Source: Anthonomus grandis grandis
Taxonomy: Eukaryota; Arthropoda; Insecta; Coleoptera; Curculionidae
Direction of reading: 5' to 3'
DNA length: 64,000 nt
NCBI RefSeq assembly: GCF_022605725.1
Contig: NC_065548.1
Coordinates: 11,069,644-11,133,643, forward strand
Below are positions 54,855 to 64,000 of the stretch, in pieces. Position numbers and translations under genes: made by a program. The notes below the pieces were generated by a model, which saw only the letters and a program-made list of their open reading frames with translations, was not told the DNA's origin and did not search any database. Every line of letters starts with the position of its first letter. Position 1 is the first letter of the stretch.

Positions 54855-56465
54855 GGAACATTTAAGTACATGCCATTGTTGTCCAAGTTTGGAAATTGTA
54901 GGTCAACTAGATTCAGGGAAAAACTAAGAAGCTTCTTAAGGTTTCTTTTTTAATATAATTATTTTACAACGATTAATGCTTTGACAAATCTACTCATATC
55001 CCAACAACTAATAAATATATTTTCAAAATTCTAGATGACTCTTATAGGGGGTATTGGAAACTTTTCAACTTCACCACATTAATAAAAACAATTATCTTAC
55101 GACTATAACTTAGACTGCCTGAACAAACCTCATTTATAGCCATACTGGAACTCGCATTCACTACATTCAACTCACTAACAATTGGCTGACTTACATTTTT
55201 TCATAAATAGATTAGTTTCACTATTTGTTTCCAAAAAGAAATTATTAATATTATTTGTCAGATTGCAATACAAAAAAGTTATACCATCAGAATTGATCCA
55301 TAAACTTTTACGTAAAAAAGAACAAGTTAGATTACAGAATTATATTCACAATAAATATGACACTAAACCTCACATTATTATGGAAGCCGTTCAAATAAAT
55401 TTTAAAACTCTTCATAAATGTGTGATTTAAATCTTCAATATTTGTCAATAATAAAGATCTCATAAACAAAAGGGATAGAAGTGGGTTATATCAAAACTTG
55501 TGAAACTGGTTCTGCTAAATATATTAGTAGGACTTATAGGAATTTTAGAATTAAAATAAAAGAGTATTTAAGAGATCTTAATAAACCTAACAATAATTCA
55601 TCTTAATTTAATAAACATTTTATAGATTGCAATCATAATTACGACCATAACAGTTACTTAAAAATATTAAATTTTGACAAAAAAGACACTACCTAAATAA
55701 TTAGAACTTATGGAAATTTACACGTTAGATTTAAGATTCAGTTAATTAAGGAAATAAGAAATCTAAGTATAGTACGATATACGTTATCTAAATATTAACC
55801 ATCGCACTTAGAAGCTTCTCAAAGTTATTCTACTAATATAATTATTTTACGACAATGAGGAATGCCTTGACAAATCTAGTCATATCTCAAAAACTGATAT
55901 AAATATTTTCAAAATTCTAGATGTTTCTTGTAGGGGATATTGGAGCGCACCCCACTATCCAGGTTGGCAAACTCGAGCTCAGCTAGTTTCAATAGAAAAC
56001 TACAACATGTCTCAAGGTCACCCTACTTATAAACATATTTATTACAAATTAAGATCTAAGTATTAAAAACTAATCAAAAATAATTTGAAAACTTATGATG
56101 ATTATTGTAAGGTACATTTGAGCGCAGGCCACTGTCCATGTTGGGACACTCTAGCTTAGCTAGTTTCATAGGAAAACTAGGAGACTTTTTAAGGCCATTC
56201 TAGTAACATATTTATTGTACAACAACGAGGCATGCCTTGATAAGTCTAGTCATAACTTAGAAAACCTGTCAAGGTCACCCCACTAATAAACATAATTATT
56301 TTCGACTGTAACGTAGACTACCTGGACAAACTATAGCATATCTCAAAAACATCAAAAATATTTTTAAAACTCTTAATGATTCTTGTAAAAGATATTTGAG
56401 TGCGTGTCAGTATCCAGGTTTGCAAACTGTAGATCAGCTGTTGTTTCATTGGAAATCTATTCTGT
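54855..56465 (+). repeat. Diverged tandem units of ~200-230 bp around Penelope relic 2
   Basis: A unit with 'ccactatccaggttggcaaac', 'gctcagctagtttcaat.gaaaact', 'aataattattttacgacaatgag', 'gccttgacaaatctagtcatatct' and 'aaaattctagatg.ttcttgtagggg' begins at about 54855, 55950, 56120 and 56395, with partial units at 55040 and 55790. The copies differ considerably. They resemble the tandemly arranged terminal repeats of Penelope-like elements, but the hammerhead core is not visible in them. Confidence 0.6.
55180..55760 (+). pseudogene. Penelope-like element relic 2: RT end and GIY-YIG endonuclease
   Basis: Reads 'HFFINRLVSLFVSKK', 'LQYKKVIPSELIHKLLRKKE' (55182-55320), an extra stretch not seen in relic 1, and then 'IEVGYIKTCETGSAKYISRT', 'YRNFRIKIKEYLRDLNKPNN' and 'FNKHFIDCNHNYDHNSYLKI' (55465-55680). 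Sequence words shared with relic 1 ('aataaacctaacaataattcatc') show both derive from one family. Broken by stops and frameshifts. Confidence 0.75.
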
Positions 56466-56749
56466 CTGGTTATTGTTGTACTTTTTATTTGTTTTTTTTT
56501 TAAATTTATGCTACATTGAAAAACCTGTACAACTCAACTATATTCAAGTGGCCGATGAGATTTGTATGCGCAGTTGAAAAACCCTTTGACGAAGACTTTA
56601 GCTCATTTAAAGATATCCGATCGTAGAGGCCTGTTAGTTTACGTCGCAGTATTTTAGCCGAGTGTTAATTGAGATCAATTAAGTGATTGTAACAGGTATT
56701 TTTTGTGCATTTTTCGATATTTATTAATTTTAAAATGTCTTTTAAAAGT

Positions 56750-57250
56750 AAAATAATAAATAAATTATTAATCGGTCAAAGTCAAAGGTGGTATGAGGAT
56801 ACTAGAAAAAACACCAATAACTTTGTCCAGGAAAGCGGAAATGCAAGAATGATTACGGCTTAGAGGAATTGGATATGATGAATCTATATTAAAGTCATAA
56901 TGATATAATATAATAACGCTTCACAAATCAAAGTATAAACGTTATGAAATAGATGAACTCTTTAATGCAATAGGCCATGATGCATTACAATTACCATTAT
57001 ATCATCCAGATAGGGATATGTGGTAAACAAAAACGTAAACGTCAATTATAATCAAGTTGTAAGATGACTTTTTTAAAGAACTTTCACCTGACAACTGGAA
57101 ATTATATTTTTTTTTAATTTTATGAAAACAAAATTATATTTTTTAAAAGAACAATCACTAGATATTGTTGTGGATCAGCTTTTTATTATTGTTGATGAAA
57201 CTGATAGCGAATCAGAAAGTGAACTACCTGAATTAGAGGAAAAATAATGA
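56750..57250 (+). pseudogene. Tc1/IS630-like transposase, C-terminal relic
   Basis: Plus-strand frames give 'LRGIGYDESILKS', 'LYNLITLHKSKYKRYEIDEL', 'NAIGHDALQLPLYHPDRDMW', then 'KNVNVNYNQVV', 'FFKELSPDNWKLY', 'KEQSLDIVVDQLFIIVDETD' and an acidic end 'SESESELPELEEK' before the stop at about 57247. The block around LPLYHP corresponds to the 'LPPYHPxLNPIE' region with the third catalytic residue, but the LNPIE part is missing and replaced by an unrelated junction. The start of the gene (first two aspartates) is not present. Confidence 0.6.
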
Positions 57251-57830
57251 ATTGTCTGGAATAGAGGAATTACATAAGGAGTAAAACATAAAACATAACC
57301 TTTGAAAAGGACAAAACCTAATAAACATTTTAAATAAAACTTTTTATTTTTGTTTTATACCTTGTATCTATTGGGTTGGGTTGGGTTGAAAAATTAAGAT
57401 TTTCAAGAAGAATAAAAATATAAAACCTGTATTTTATTTCAACATAACATGACAATATTAAACACAATATACCTCTGTTTATTATAAATGTTTTATATAA
57501 AAAATGTAATGCCAAGTAATTTAAAAACAATCGACTACCATAATTGAATTTTATTTACTTTAGGAGATACTATATTCGTTATAAACTATTACTAAAAGTG
57601 GCACAAATTCGTTCACGGCTAAAATATAGTCAGTAAAAACATGGAAATTTACAATTTTGTATTAAGTTTATCACTCTCTGTCCCTATTTCACACTGACTC
57701 TTTCTGTTATTTTGAGTTGTTTAATTCTATTAGTCAATTCAGTTTAGTTTGAGTTTGTTTCGAAGCTTTTATATATATTAAATTATATATAATGGTTATC
57801 CTACGCACTTGTTCAAAAAATTATTTATTC
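57251..57830. other. No recognisable gene
   Basis: AT-rich filler between two element relics; the minus frame 57330-57530 is hydrophobic and anonymous. Confidence 0.5.
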
Positions 57831-57831
57831 A

Positions 57832-58350
57832 TCAACGTTTTTCGATGGCCCTACTGATGATGGTGCTCCTACAATAATTAAATATAAGAAACTCCCTTAC
57901 ATTAATGGTTTAACACATAATTTAATTATTACTCTAAAGTCAATACCAAATATTAAAATTGCCAAATACAGCACAACCACTTCTGGGGGCATTTTCTCTA
58001 AAACGAAGGATAGAACGCCCATTTTACAAAGGTCTAATCTAGTTTACAACATTTCTTGTACAGGTTATGAGGGTTGATATATTGGACAAACTACCCAAAC
58101 ACTGGAACAGAGAATTACGCAACATAAGAGTGATTGTCGCATAGCTAAAAAATCTTGTGCTTTGGCGGTTCGTTTTTTAAATACGAACCACCAGTTTGAT
58201 TATGATAATATAACTCTATTGCATTCTGAGACTAACTACCGGAGACGCTTGCTTATAGAAATGGTTCATATCAACAATGAGAAGAAATCGGTTAATTCTA
58301 GATCTGACATAGACCAACTGAGTGTGATATATTGCAATTTATTAAAATAA
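57832..58350 (+). pseudogene. Penelope-like element 3: RT tail plus GIY-YIG endonuclease, one stop
   Basis: Best preserved Penelope-like copy. One frame reads 'IIKYKKLPYINGLTHNLIIT', 'GGIFSKTKDRTPILQRSNLV', 'YNISCTGYEG' stop 'YIGQTTQTLEQRITQHKSDC' and 'HQFDYDNITLLHSETNYRRR' 'LLIEMVHINNEKKSVNSRSD' to the stop at 58348-58350. The GIY-YIG signature is the block ending in YIG, the arginine is in LEQRI and the metal-binding glutamate is in IEMV. The only break is a TGA at about 58075, just before YIG. The RT catalytic domain upstream is gone. A hammerhead-like core follows 165 bases downstream, as expected for the element's terminal repeat. Confidence 0.85.
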
Positions 58351-58514
58351 TAATATTACCTATTTTTTGTTTCATAGTATACCTTTTATATCTAACCTCG
58401 TACCTAATATTCTTATTATTATCAGCGAAAAAACATAGTTCTATGTTTTATTGTTTAGGGAATGTTGTTCATTTTAATAGTGTGTATTATTTTTCTTTGT
58501 ATTTTAGCTTTCCT

Positions 58515-58548
58515 CCTGAAGAAGCTACAAATTAGTAGCGAAATATAG
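58515..58548 (+). ncRNA. Hammerhead ribozyme-like core at Penelope-type 3' end
   Basis: CUGAAGA, one extra A, perfect helix II (GCUAC/GUAGC), GAA, AUAU, A as cleavage nucleotide, and flanks CCUC/GAGG that can form helix I. It is the most complete of the six sites and follows a GIY-YIG frame in the sense orientation. Confidence 0.6.
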
Positions 58549-58559
58549 AGGTTCCTTAT

Positions 58560-59370
58560 ATAGAATAAAGGATTTTTTTTTTAATAAATGTAAACAGACT
58601 GATTCCCATCATCAAATTACTTGTGTCGCAATACGGTCGAGAAAACGATAATACTTTATATTTAAAACCTTCCTGAACGTGCTATAAAGAACATATAAAT
58701 TTATTAGTTATTGTGAGGCTAGACTAGTTGACCGACGTCCTCAAAAAGATCCGATTTTTCAGAAAAGAGCGCTTTTCAAGCTAAAAGGGACGGCAACTGG
58801 GCAAACGGGTGAGGTGCGGATAATTTGGGGTGGCCTCCCCATTACTGCCCGCCAGTTTTTTCTTTATCGCCTCGACTGGATCGAAAATAAGGTCTTTTTG
58901 AGTCAATCAAGCCCTTTTAACCATAAATATTGTGTTATAGATAATTTTCTTTCAAATTCAATATTAATCAAGGGATCATTTTCAACCCTTTGTATATTTG
59001 GCCATGTATTTCATAAATATGTAACATACACAAAACTTATCATTAAAAAATATAATTAATCAAATATAATTCCATATAAATCCCATTTAATACAAAACAA
59101 TAAAAACGACTTAAGCGAGCTTTAAAATCTCATAAACTCCCAATAAATGAATAACCGGGAATAAGCCTTAAAAAACCCAAATTAAACATAGGTGGCTTAA
59201 CAAACATATTATCCTTATCCTGTAGATAAAGTCGGGGTTAAAAGCGTGTGGTAAAATTAAAGGCGGGCGTATAGGAGCTAACCGTTTACTGATAAGGGTT
59301 CGATATAGATTTGCGAGGAGATATACAGGGGGAGGGAGAGATACAAGCAGAGTCGTCGCACCCCATCGAA
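58560..59370. promoter_or_regulatory. GC-richer noncoding block
   Basis: From about 58700, blocks such as 'agggacggcaactgggcaaa', 'gggtggcctccccattactg' and, at 59220-59360, 'aggcgggcgtataggagcta' and 'cagagtcgtcgcaccccatc' stand out against AT-rich sequence. Frames 58814-59059 (+) and 59168-59374 (-) cross it without a domain. Candidate regulatory DNA or an old element; function unknown. Confidence 0.22.
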
Positions 59371-59925
59371 ACACTTTTATGGTAAAACAGATTTAATTTC
59401 TTGCCCTTCGGGGGTAAATAACAAGGAAGGGAGAATTGAATAATAAATAATAACGCTTGAAGAAGTTAAATACTTTTTTGATAGATATGTACAGGATAAA
59501 GTGTGTTTTTTGTTTCCAGTGTTAACTTAATTTGACTAGGTTAAGTGCCTTCATAAATAAAAATATAAAGGGCTTAGATGTGGAGAACCAGGTGGTCTTT
59601 TTTCATGGTGCTGAAACTGATTTATGGCGCAGAACTAATTTTTGCTTTAGTCTTGGAATTTATTTCTTTTTGCATCTTCAGGAATCATAATATTAATAAA
59701 TACACTTATACAAGTGATAATGCAAGGTCTAGTAGAATTATCATATCATTTTATTGCAAGAATAAAAGTTCAAATAAAATAGATGAGTTCTAGAGCTTTA
59801 AAGCAAATGAAGACAATATCCAAGTTTTCTTTATCTCCGAATTTTATATCTCCAATAACTACCTAAATCATCTTAAAATTGAATTTTTATTACACAATTT
59901 AGTTCAATAGGTACAAGGACTATAA
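59371..59925 (+). repeat. Local direct duplication, copy 1
   Basis: Matches 62753-63285 in the same orientation: 'aggaagg.agaattgaata', 'tttccagtgttaacttaatt', 'gaaccaggtggt.ttttttcat', 'attatcatat' and 'tttctttatctc'. About 80% identity by eye, offset about 3.38 kb. The frame 59578-59793 is not conserved in copy 2, so the duplicated sequence is probably noncoding. Confidence 0.85.
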
Positions 59926-60361
59926 TTTCATTAGAATCGTTGTTTTTTGTCTCAATATTCCTAAAATTTCCTTTTCTTACATAATTTAGCTAATAATCCT
60001 CGATGATACTTTCGTTTAAAATAACTTATCAAATCTGACCATAGAAATATTTAGTTTTTGCTCTTGCTTAAGCTCTTCCTTGTTTAACTTTTGCTCAATT
60101 CTCATTCATTTTATCACATCACATCACTCTTCATTCTTATTCAATTTTATTAAATTTATTTATTAATTATTGACTTTATTCTTTTTCTAGTATTTTTCTC
60201 ACAACCTAAAATAATTTTTCTGTTAGTACCTTAATAATCTTAAAATTGAATGTTTTAATGAAATTTAATCATCATCAATTTGTTTTGTAAAAGCACTTTA
60301 AATAAAGAATAAATTTACGTAAAACCTTGCAAAAGCAGCAGTTTTTTAATAGATTTCCAAT
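59926..60361. other. No recognisable gene
   Basis: AT-rich filler between the duplication and the LINE tail. Confidence 0.5.
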
Positions 60362-62400
60362 AGAAAGAAAGAAAGAAAATGTGCTTTATTACGAAAGACA
60401 AAACAAAATCTTGTGTACAAGCATCCTAAAAACTATAAAATTCCAAATTCACTTTAAGTTTCAAACAAACATAACATCTAAAACATTTTACCATAAAATT
60501 TACACACATTACCAAAATTAATTATAACAAACAGAAAAAAAGCATATTTTTGATAAATTTGATTAAAAAATAAGTAAGCTGTCAATAAAACAGAATTTAG
60601 AGGAAGTAAATTAAAATATTTAATAGGAAACAAAACTAAAACACTAAAATGATGTCAGAGCACAGGTCAAAAGGTATCATTAAAAAAATCGTCAAGGCTA
60701 TAATACGCCCTGGATAATAAAAGTGATTTAAATTTCTTTTTGAATTTCTTAACTTCTAAAATTTGTCTGATACATAGAGGAACATGGTTGTAAATTTTTT
60801 TGCTAAGGTATGTAAGTGAGTTCTTGGTGAGGGAGGATGTAGGGATTGGTAAGGGAAAATCGTTAACATGGCGAGTCATATGACCAGTGTTAGAGGGTGG
60901 TTTAGGAAATTTATGAATAAGAGTAGCTGTTTCTAAGATAAAAAGAGAAAAAAAAGATTTTTTGAGATATAAAGAGAGGTTTACAAGAATCTCTTAACCC
61001 AGCGGAACATAGGTTTTTTTGAATCAATCATCCAGAGGATAATTTTGATGCAAGATTTAGGATATGATCTTCGAAGCGAAGGCGACCATCAATGGTAATA
61101 CCAAGGAACTTACAGCTTTCTTTGTATTGCAAGGGGGAGTTTTCACTAAACATAAGGCCCTGAACGTCACACTCAAATCCCATAATAAAGGTTTTGCCCA
61201 CTTTAAATACAAGCCTGTTTCCAGCACACCACTCCGATAAAATCTTTAGATCCTTAAAAACCTGGGCTTTAACATTATCAGAATCTCATTGATTCCATAA
61301 AATGGTGGTATCATCAGTAAACTGAACCACTTTGCCCTACAGTTTTAATGAACCCAAATCATTTACATAGAGCAAACATAATAGTGGTCCCAACACTGAA
61401 CCCTGAGGTACTCCAGTTTTAATGGATCTGGAATCGGATAACCATCCAGATACTGTAACTCTTTGGGTACGATTAGACAGATAGGATTCCAGCCATTGCA
61501 ATGCCACACCTCTAAAGCCATAATTATTGAGCTTAGACTGCAGTATTCCATGATCTACACAATCAAGTGCCTTGGAGAAATCGCAAAACACTGCCGCCGC
61601 GGACTCTCCAGAATTTAAGGACACATAGACACTCTCCAAAAAGCTCAAAACAGCGTCATGATTCCCTTTTCCCGTTTGAAATCTAAACGGATTTGCAGAT
61701 AAAATGCAATTATGTTGCAAAAAAGACAACATTCTGATTTTTGCAAGTTTTTCAACTATCTTGGAGAGGGAAGACAATATAGAAATTGGACGGAAATTAC
61801 AAGGCTCACCTAACTCTCCACCTTTATAAAGAGGGATAACCACTGCCTCCTTCAAAGATGTTGGAAAGATGAGGCACTCAATACTGAGTTAGGCAAAAGG
61901 AGTAGTAATTTTGATGATATTCAATCAGCTCCAGCTGATTTATGGTTTTTTAAGCTTTTAATTGCATCTTCAACGTCAGTAAGGCTAACAGGATAAAAGA
62001 AAAAAGAATTTTGAACTGACACTTGTTGAATATAATGCAAAGGATCAATATTAGTATTCACATCCTTGAGCAATAAATGAGGAATATTACAGTAATAATC
62101 ATTTATACTATTTGGTCTTACTTCTGGTTCTGAAACTTTCTTGTGAGAATGCCTGAAGTCATTTATAATTGACCAACATTCTTTCTGCCTATTTGAGGAC
62201 ACATTCAAGCGGTCACTATAATATTTAACCTTTGCTGCTTTTATCGTCTTTCTGTATAGACTACGATATTTCTGATGATAAAGAATAATGTTTGCATTAG
62301 TTGTATACTTGCACAACTTTCACTTGCACAACAGCCAAAAAACGGAGGTTTTTAGCTGAAGTTCTGAGGCCTGCTGTGACTCATGGTTTTGTATTTTTCA
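60362..62400 (-). mobile_element. 5'-truncated Jockey/CR1-like LINE with (CTTT)n tail
   Basis: Minus strand, ending in TTTC repeats at about 60362-60376. It covers the linker, RT and C-terminal region and sits between the two copies of a local direct duplication. The 5' border near 62400 is approximate. Confidence 0.8.
60667..62316 (-). pseudogene. Jockey/CR1-like LINE ORF2, linker, RT and C-terminus, broken
   Basis: Read from 62316 downward: linker 'HQKYRSLYRKTIKAAKVKYY' and 'VEDAIKSLKNHKSAGAD' (61921-62316); RT 'MKEAVVIPLYKGGELGEPCN', 'FRPISILSSLSKIVEKL', motif A 'AAAVFCDFSKALDCVDHG' (residues 91-98 of 61337-61855), motif B 'KTGVPQGSVLGPL', a stop at about 61338, then motif C as 'VVQFTDDTTILW' (FTDD), 'LKILSEWCAGNRLVF' and 'CKFLGITIDGRLRFEDHI'; the C-terminal frame 60667-60879 reads 'LTYLSKKIYNHVPLCIRQIL'. 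Frameshifts lie near 61860-61920 and after 61080. All catalytic aspartates remain. The clade differs from the AATTTG-tailed family. Confidence 0.85.
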
Positions 62401-62752
62401 TTTTAAGCCTCTTTTTAGGAAAACACTGATTGATCTTGTCACATAGCATATGAAATAACAAAGTAAATATCAGTTTTCTAAGCGCTCTCCTATAAAGAAA
62501 CTATTCTCTAGCTACTGCCATATAACATAATACATAATAGCCTTAGCCAAATCTTAAATTACTCTTGTAATAATATAGATAAAGATTTCCTTATTAAGAG
62601 CCATACGCAAAAATGTTCCATGGCCGCAATGGAATTTTCTAATATCTGTGGAACAGTAAGATCATTCCACCAAAGAGAGCAATAATTGCAGCATAGATAT
62701 TTACATTTGATGAGAGGTGACGTTTTATTAATATTTAACTGCAGTCTTATGC
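62401..62752. other. No recognisable gene
   Basis: Nothing recognised between the LINE and the second copy of the duplication. Confidence 0.5.
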
Positions 62753-63285
62753 TTTTCTGGTAAAACCGATTTAAGTTTAAATTAAACCGTTAAGGGTAAA
62801 TACCAAGGAAGGAAGAATTGAATAATAAATGATAATGTTTGAAGAAGTTAACTACTTTTTTGGATAGATACTTTGATATTACATGTAATTTTTTTCCAGT
62901 GTTAACTTAATTTGACTGGTTTAAGTTAAATGCCCTGATAAATAAAAATAAAAAGGTCTTAGATGTGGGGAACCAGGTGGTATTTTTTCATGGTGCTCAA
63001 ATTGAACAGAATGGATTTTGATTTCAGTTATGAAATTCATTCCAAAATTTCTTTTTGCATTTTAAAGAGTCGTAATATTGATAAAAATGGACACGCGTTA
63101 TTAATGAAAGATATGGTAAGATTATCATATTAATTTATGGTTAAATTATAATAAGCAATTTATAGTAATTTGAAACAAATTGAGAAAATTGAGAGGAAAC
63201 TTTTCTTTATCTCTGAACTTTATTTCTCCATTACCAAGCCCTCTTAAGACATTTTATTATATCCATTTTTATCACGTAATTCTGG
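62753..63285 (+). repeat. Local direct duplication, copy 2
   Basis: Counterpart of 59371-59925. Begins 'gcttttctggtaaaaccgat' and fades after 'tttctttatctctgaacttt' at about 63210-63285. Confidence 0.85.
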
Positions 63286-63297
63286 AAAAGGAGATAT

Positions 63298-63474
63298 TCA
63301 ATTTTTTATATCATTACCGTATTTTTATTAAAAATTGAGTCAAGGGGACCATTCCTTGAATCCATTGCCGTATCCGAATTTCTTGAATAAAAAGAAACAT
63401 GTTCCTTTAACAAACTTCAATGGCACCCTTGACTCAATTTTTAAGAAAAATAATGTAATGATGCAAAAAATCAA
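63298..63474. repeat. Snapback with ~54-bp arms
   Basis: 63298-63351 and 63421-63474 are inverted copies sharing 'aaaaattgagtcaaggg' exactly and about 80% overall, with a 69-bp loop. Probably a small MITE; ends too eroded to show a target duplication. Confidence 0.65.
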
Positions 63475-64000
63475 ACTCATGAGTCATAAGTTTTTCCTTG
63501 AATAATTAAAAGATATGAGTTTCACGACAAAATTTCCAAAATAATTTCTAAAATAGTTAAAAGCAATTCTTTATTAAATTAGGCCAAATTGTCACCCTGA
63601 GGGACCAAGTTCTGGAGATCCCTGATTTATTGGCACACTTACATCCCCTACTACATTTGCTTTTACAGCAGCAATATTGTCTGGATAAATTATTTCGTTG
63701 CTATGATGGTTTTTGATCGTGAAGAGTAAAAACAGTTTGAAAAAGCACAATTTTGAATATTAAAATTCTCAAAAGATTAATCGTTTCCTTAAAAATGTTC
63801 ATAGATACCCTCACTTCTGTATATCAATAATCAAAAAAAATTAATATAGTCGATGATGCTAATGAATCTATCAGGAAATACATTTATATCTTACTTTAAA
63901 CTATTTAATAGTAAAGTGATATACATGCCCGTGGCGTCCTGACCTCTTGCAACAGACAGACCGCTTCCACGCTTTGGCCAATTGGTGCAAATCAAAATGT
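63475..64000. other. No recognisable gene
   Basis: AT-rich to the end of the window; nothing recognised. Confidence 0.5.

Noticed and set aside
1..64000. tRNA, rRNA and CRISPR array search by eye
   Set aside because: No T-loop/anticodon-arm pattern, no rRNA-like block and no regularly spaced identical repeats were seen; a tRNAscan and Infernal run would be decisive.

Overview
This is an AT-rich, animal, almost certainly insect genomic window (a beetle is possible but not shown) in which I find no convincing host protein-coding exon. It is intergenic or large-intron DNA filled with old and young transposable elements, many nested. The insect call rests on the element mixture: CR1/Jockey-type and RTE-like LINEs, Penelope-like elements with GIY-YIG endonuclease, DD41D-type mariner transposases, a PIF/Harbinger, a piggyBac-like MITE and a Ginger-like element. 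No tRNA, rRNA or CRISPR array was seen.

Layout. 1-3.1 kb holds nothing recognisable. 3.1-7.0 kb is bounded by an inverted repeat and contains a CR1-like LINE (minus) inserted into an RTE-like LINE (minus). 7-10.2 kb is AT-rich, with one candidate conserved noncoding block. 10.2-13.6 kb has two LINEs tail to tail. 15.2-18.8 kb is a field of diverged repeat units interrupted by an RNase H-bearing LINE end, a Penelope-type terminal repeat and an RTE-like fragment. 19.2-20.2 kb is a GC-richer block with an RFX-type X-box. 20.9-21.8 kb has an RT relic abutting a rearranged mariner transposase.

23.2-30.9 kb is a large foldback-like structure: two arms of degenerate short repeats in opposite orientation, invaded by a CR1-like LINE (which carries a 68-bp hairpin) and an RTE-like LINE, with a small snapback whose arms carry hammerhead-like cores. 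34.1-35.0 kb is a ~525-bp direct duplication. 36.7-41.2 kb holds LINE relics, a mariner relic, a dispersed ~120-bp repeat and an 875-bp Ginger-like element with TATA target duplication and a cysteine-rich C-terminal domain gene. 42.3-44.1 kb is a PIF/Harbinger element with TAA target duplication.

46.1-50.0 kb is the clearest structure: a Penelope-type terminal repeat, invaded at TA by a snapback MITE, whose centre is invaded at TA by a DD41D mariner, whose transposase gene is invaded by a young, 5'-truncated CR1-like LINE with a nearly intact RT. A second Penelope terminal repeat near 17.8 kb preserves the empty site. 51.2-52.0 kb is a piggyBac-like MITE; 54.0-58.6 kb has three Penelope-like relics plus a Tc1-like transposase end; 59.4-63.5 kb has a local direct duplication flanking a LINE relic, and a terminal snapback.

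The proteins seen do not form a pathway; they are parts of independent mobile elements. The most interesting signals are the recurrent hammerhead-like cores at Penelope-type ends, the four-level nest with its paralogous empty site, and the match between the LINE tail repeat and its insertion targets.
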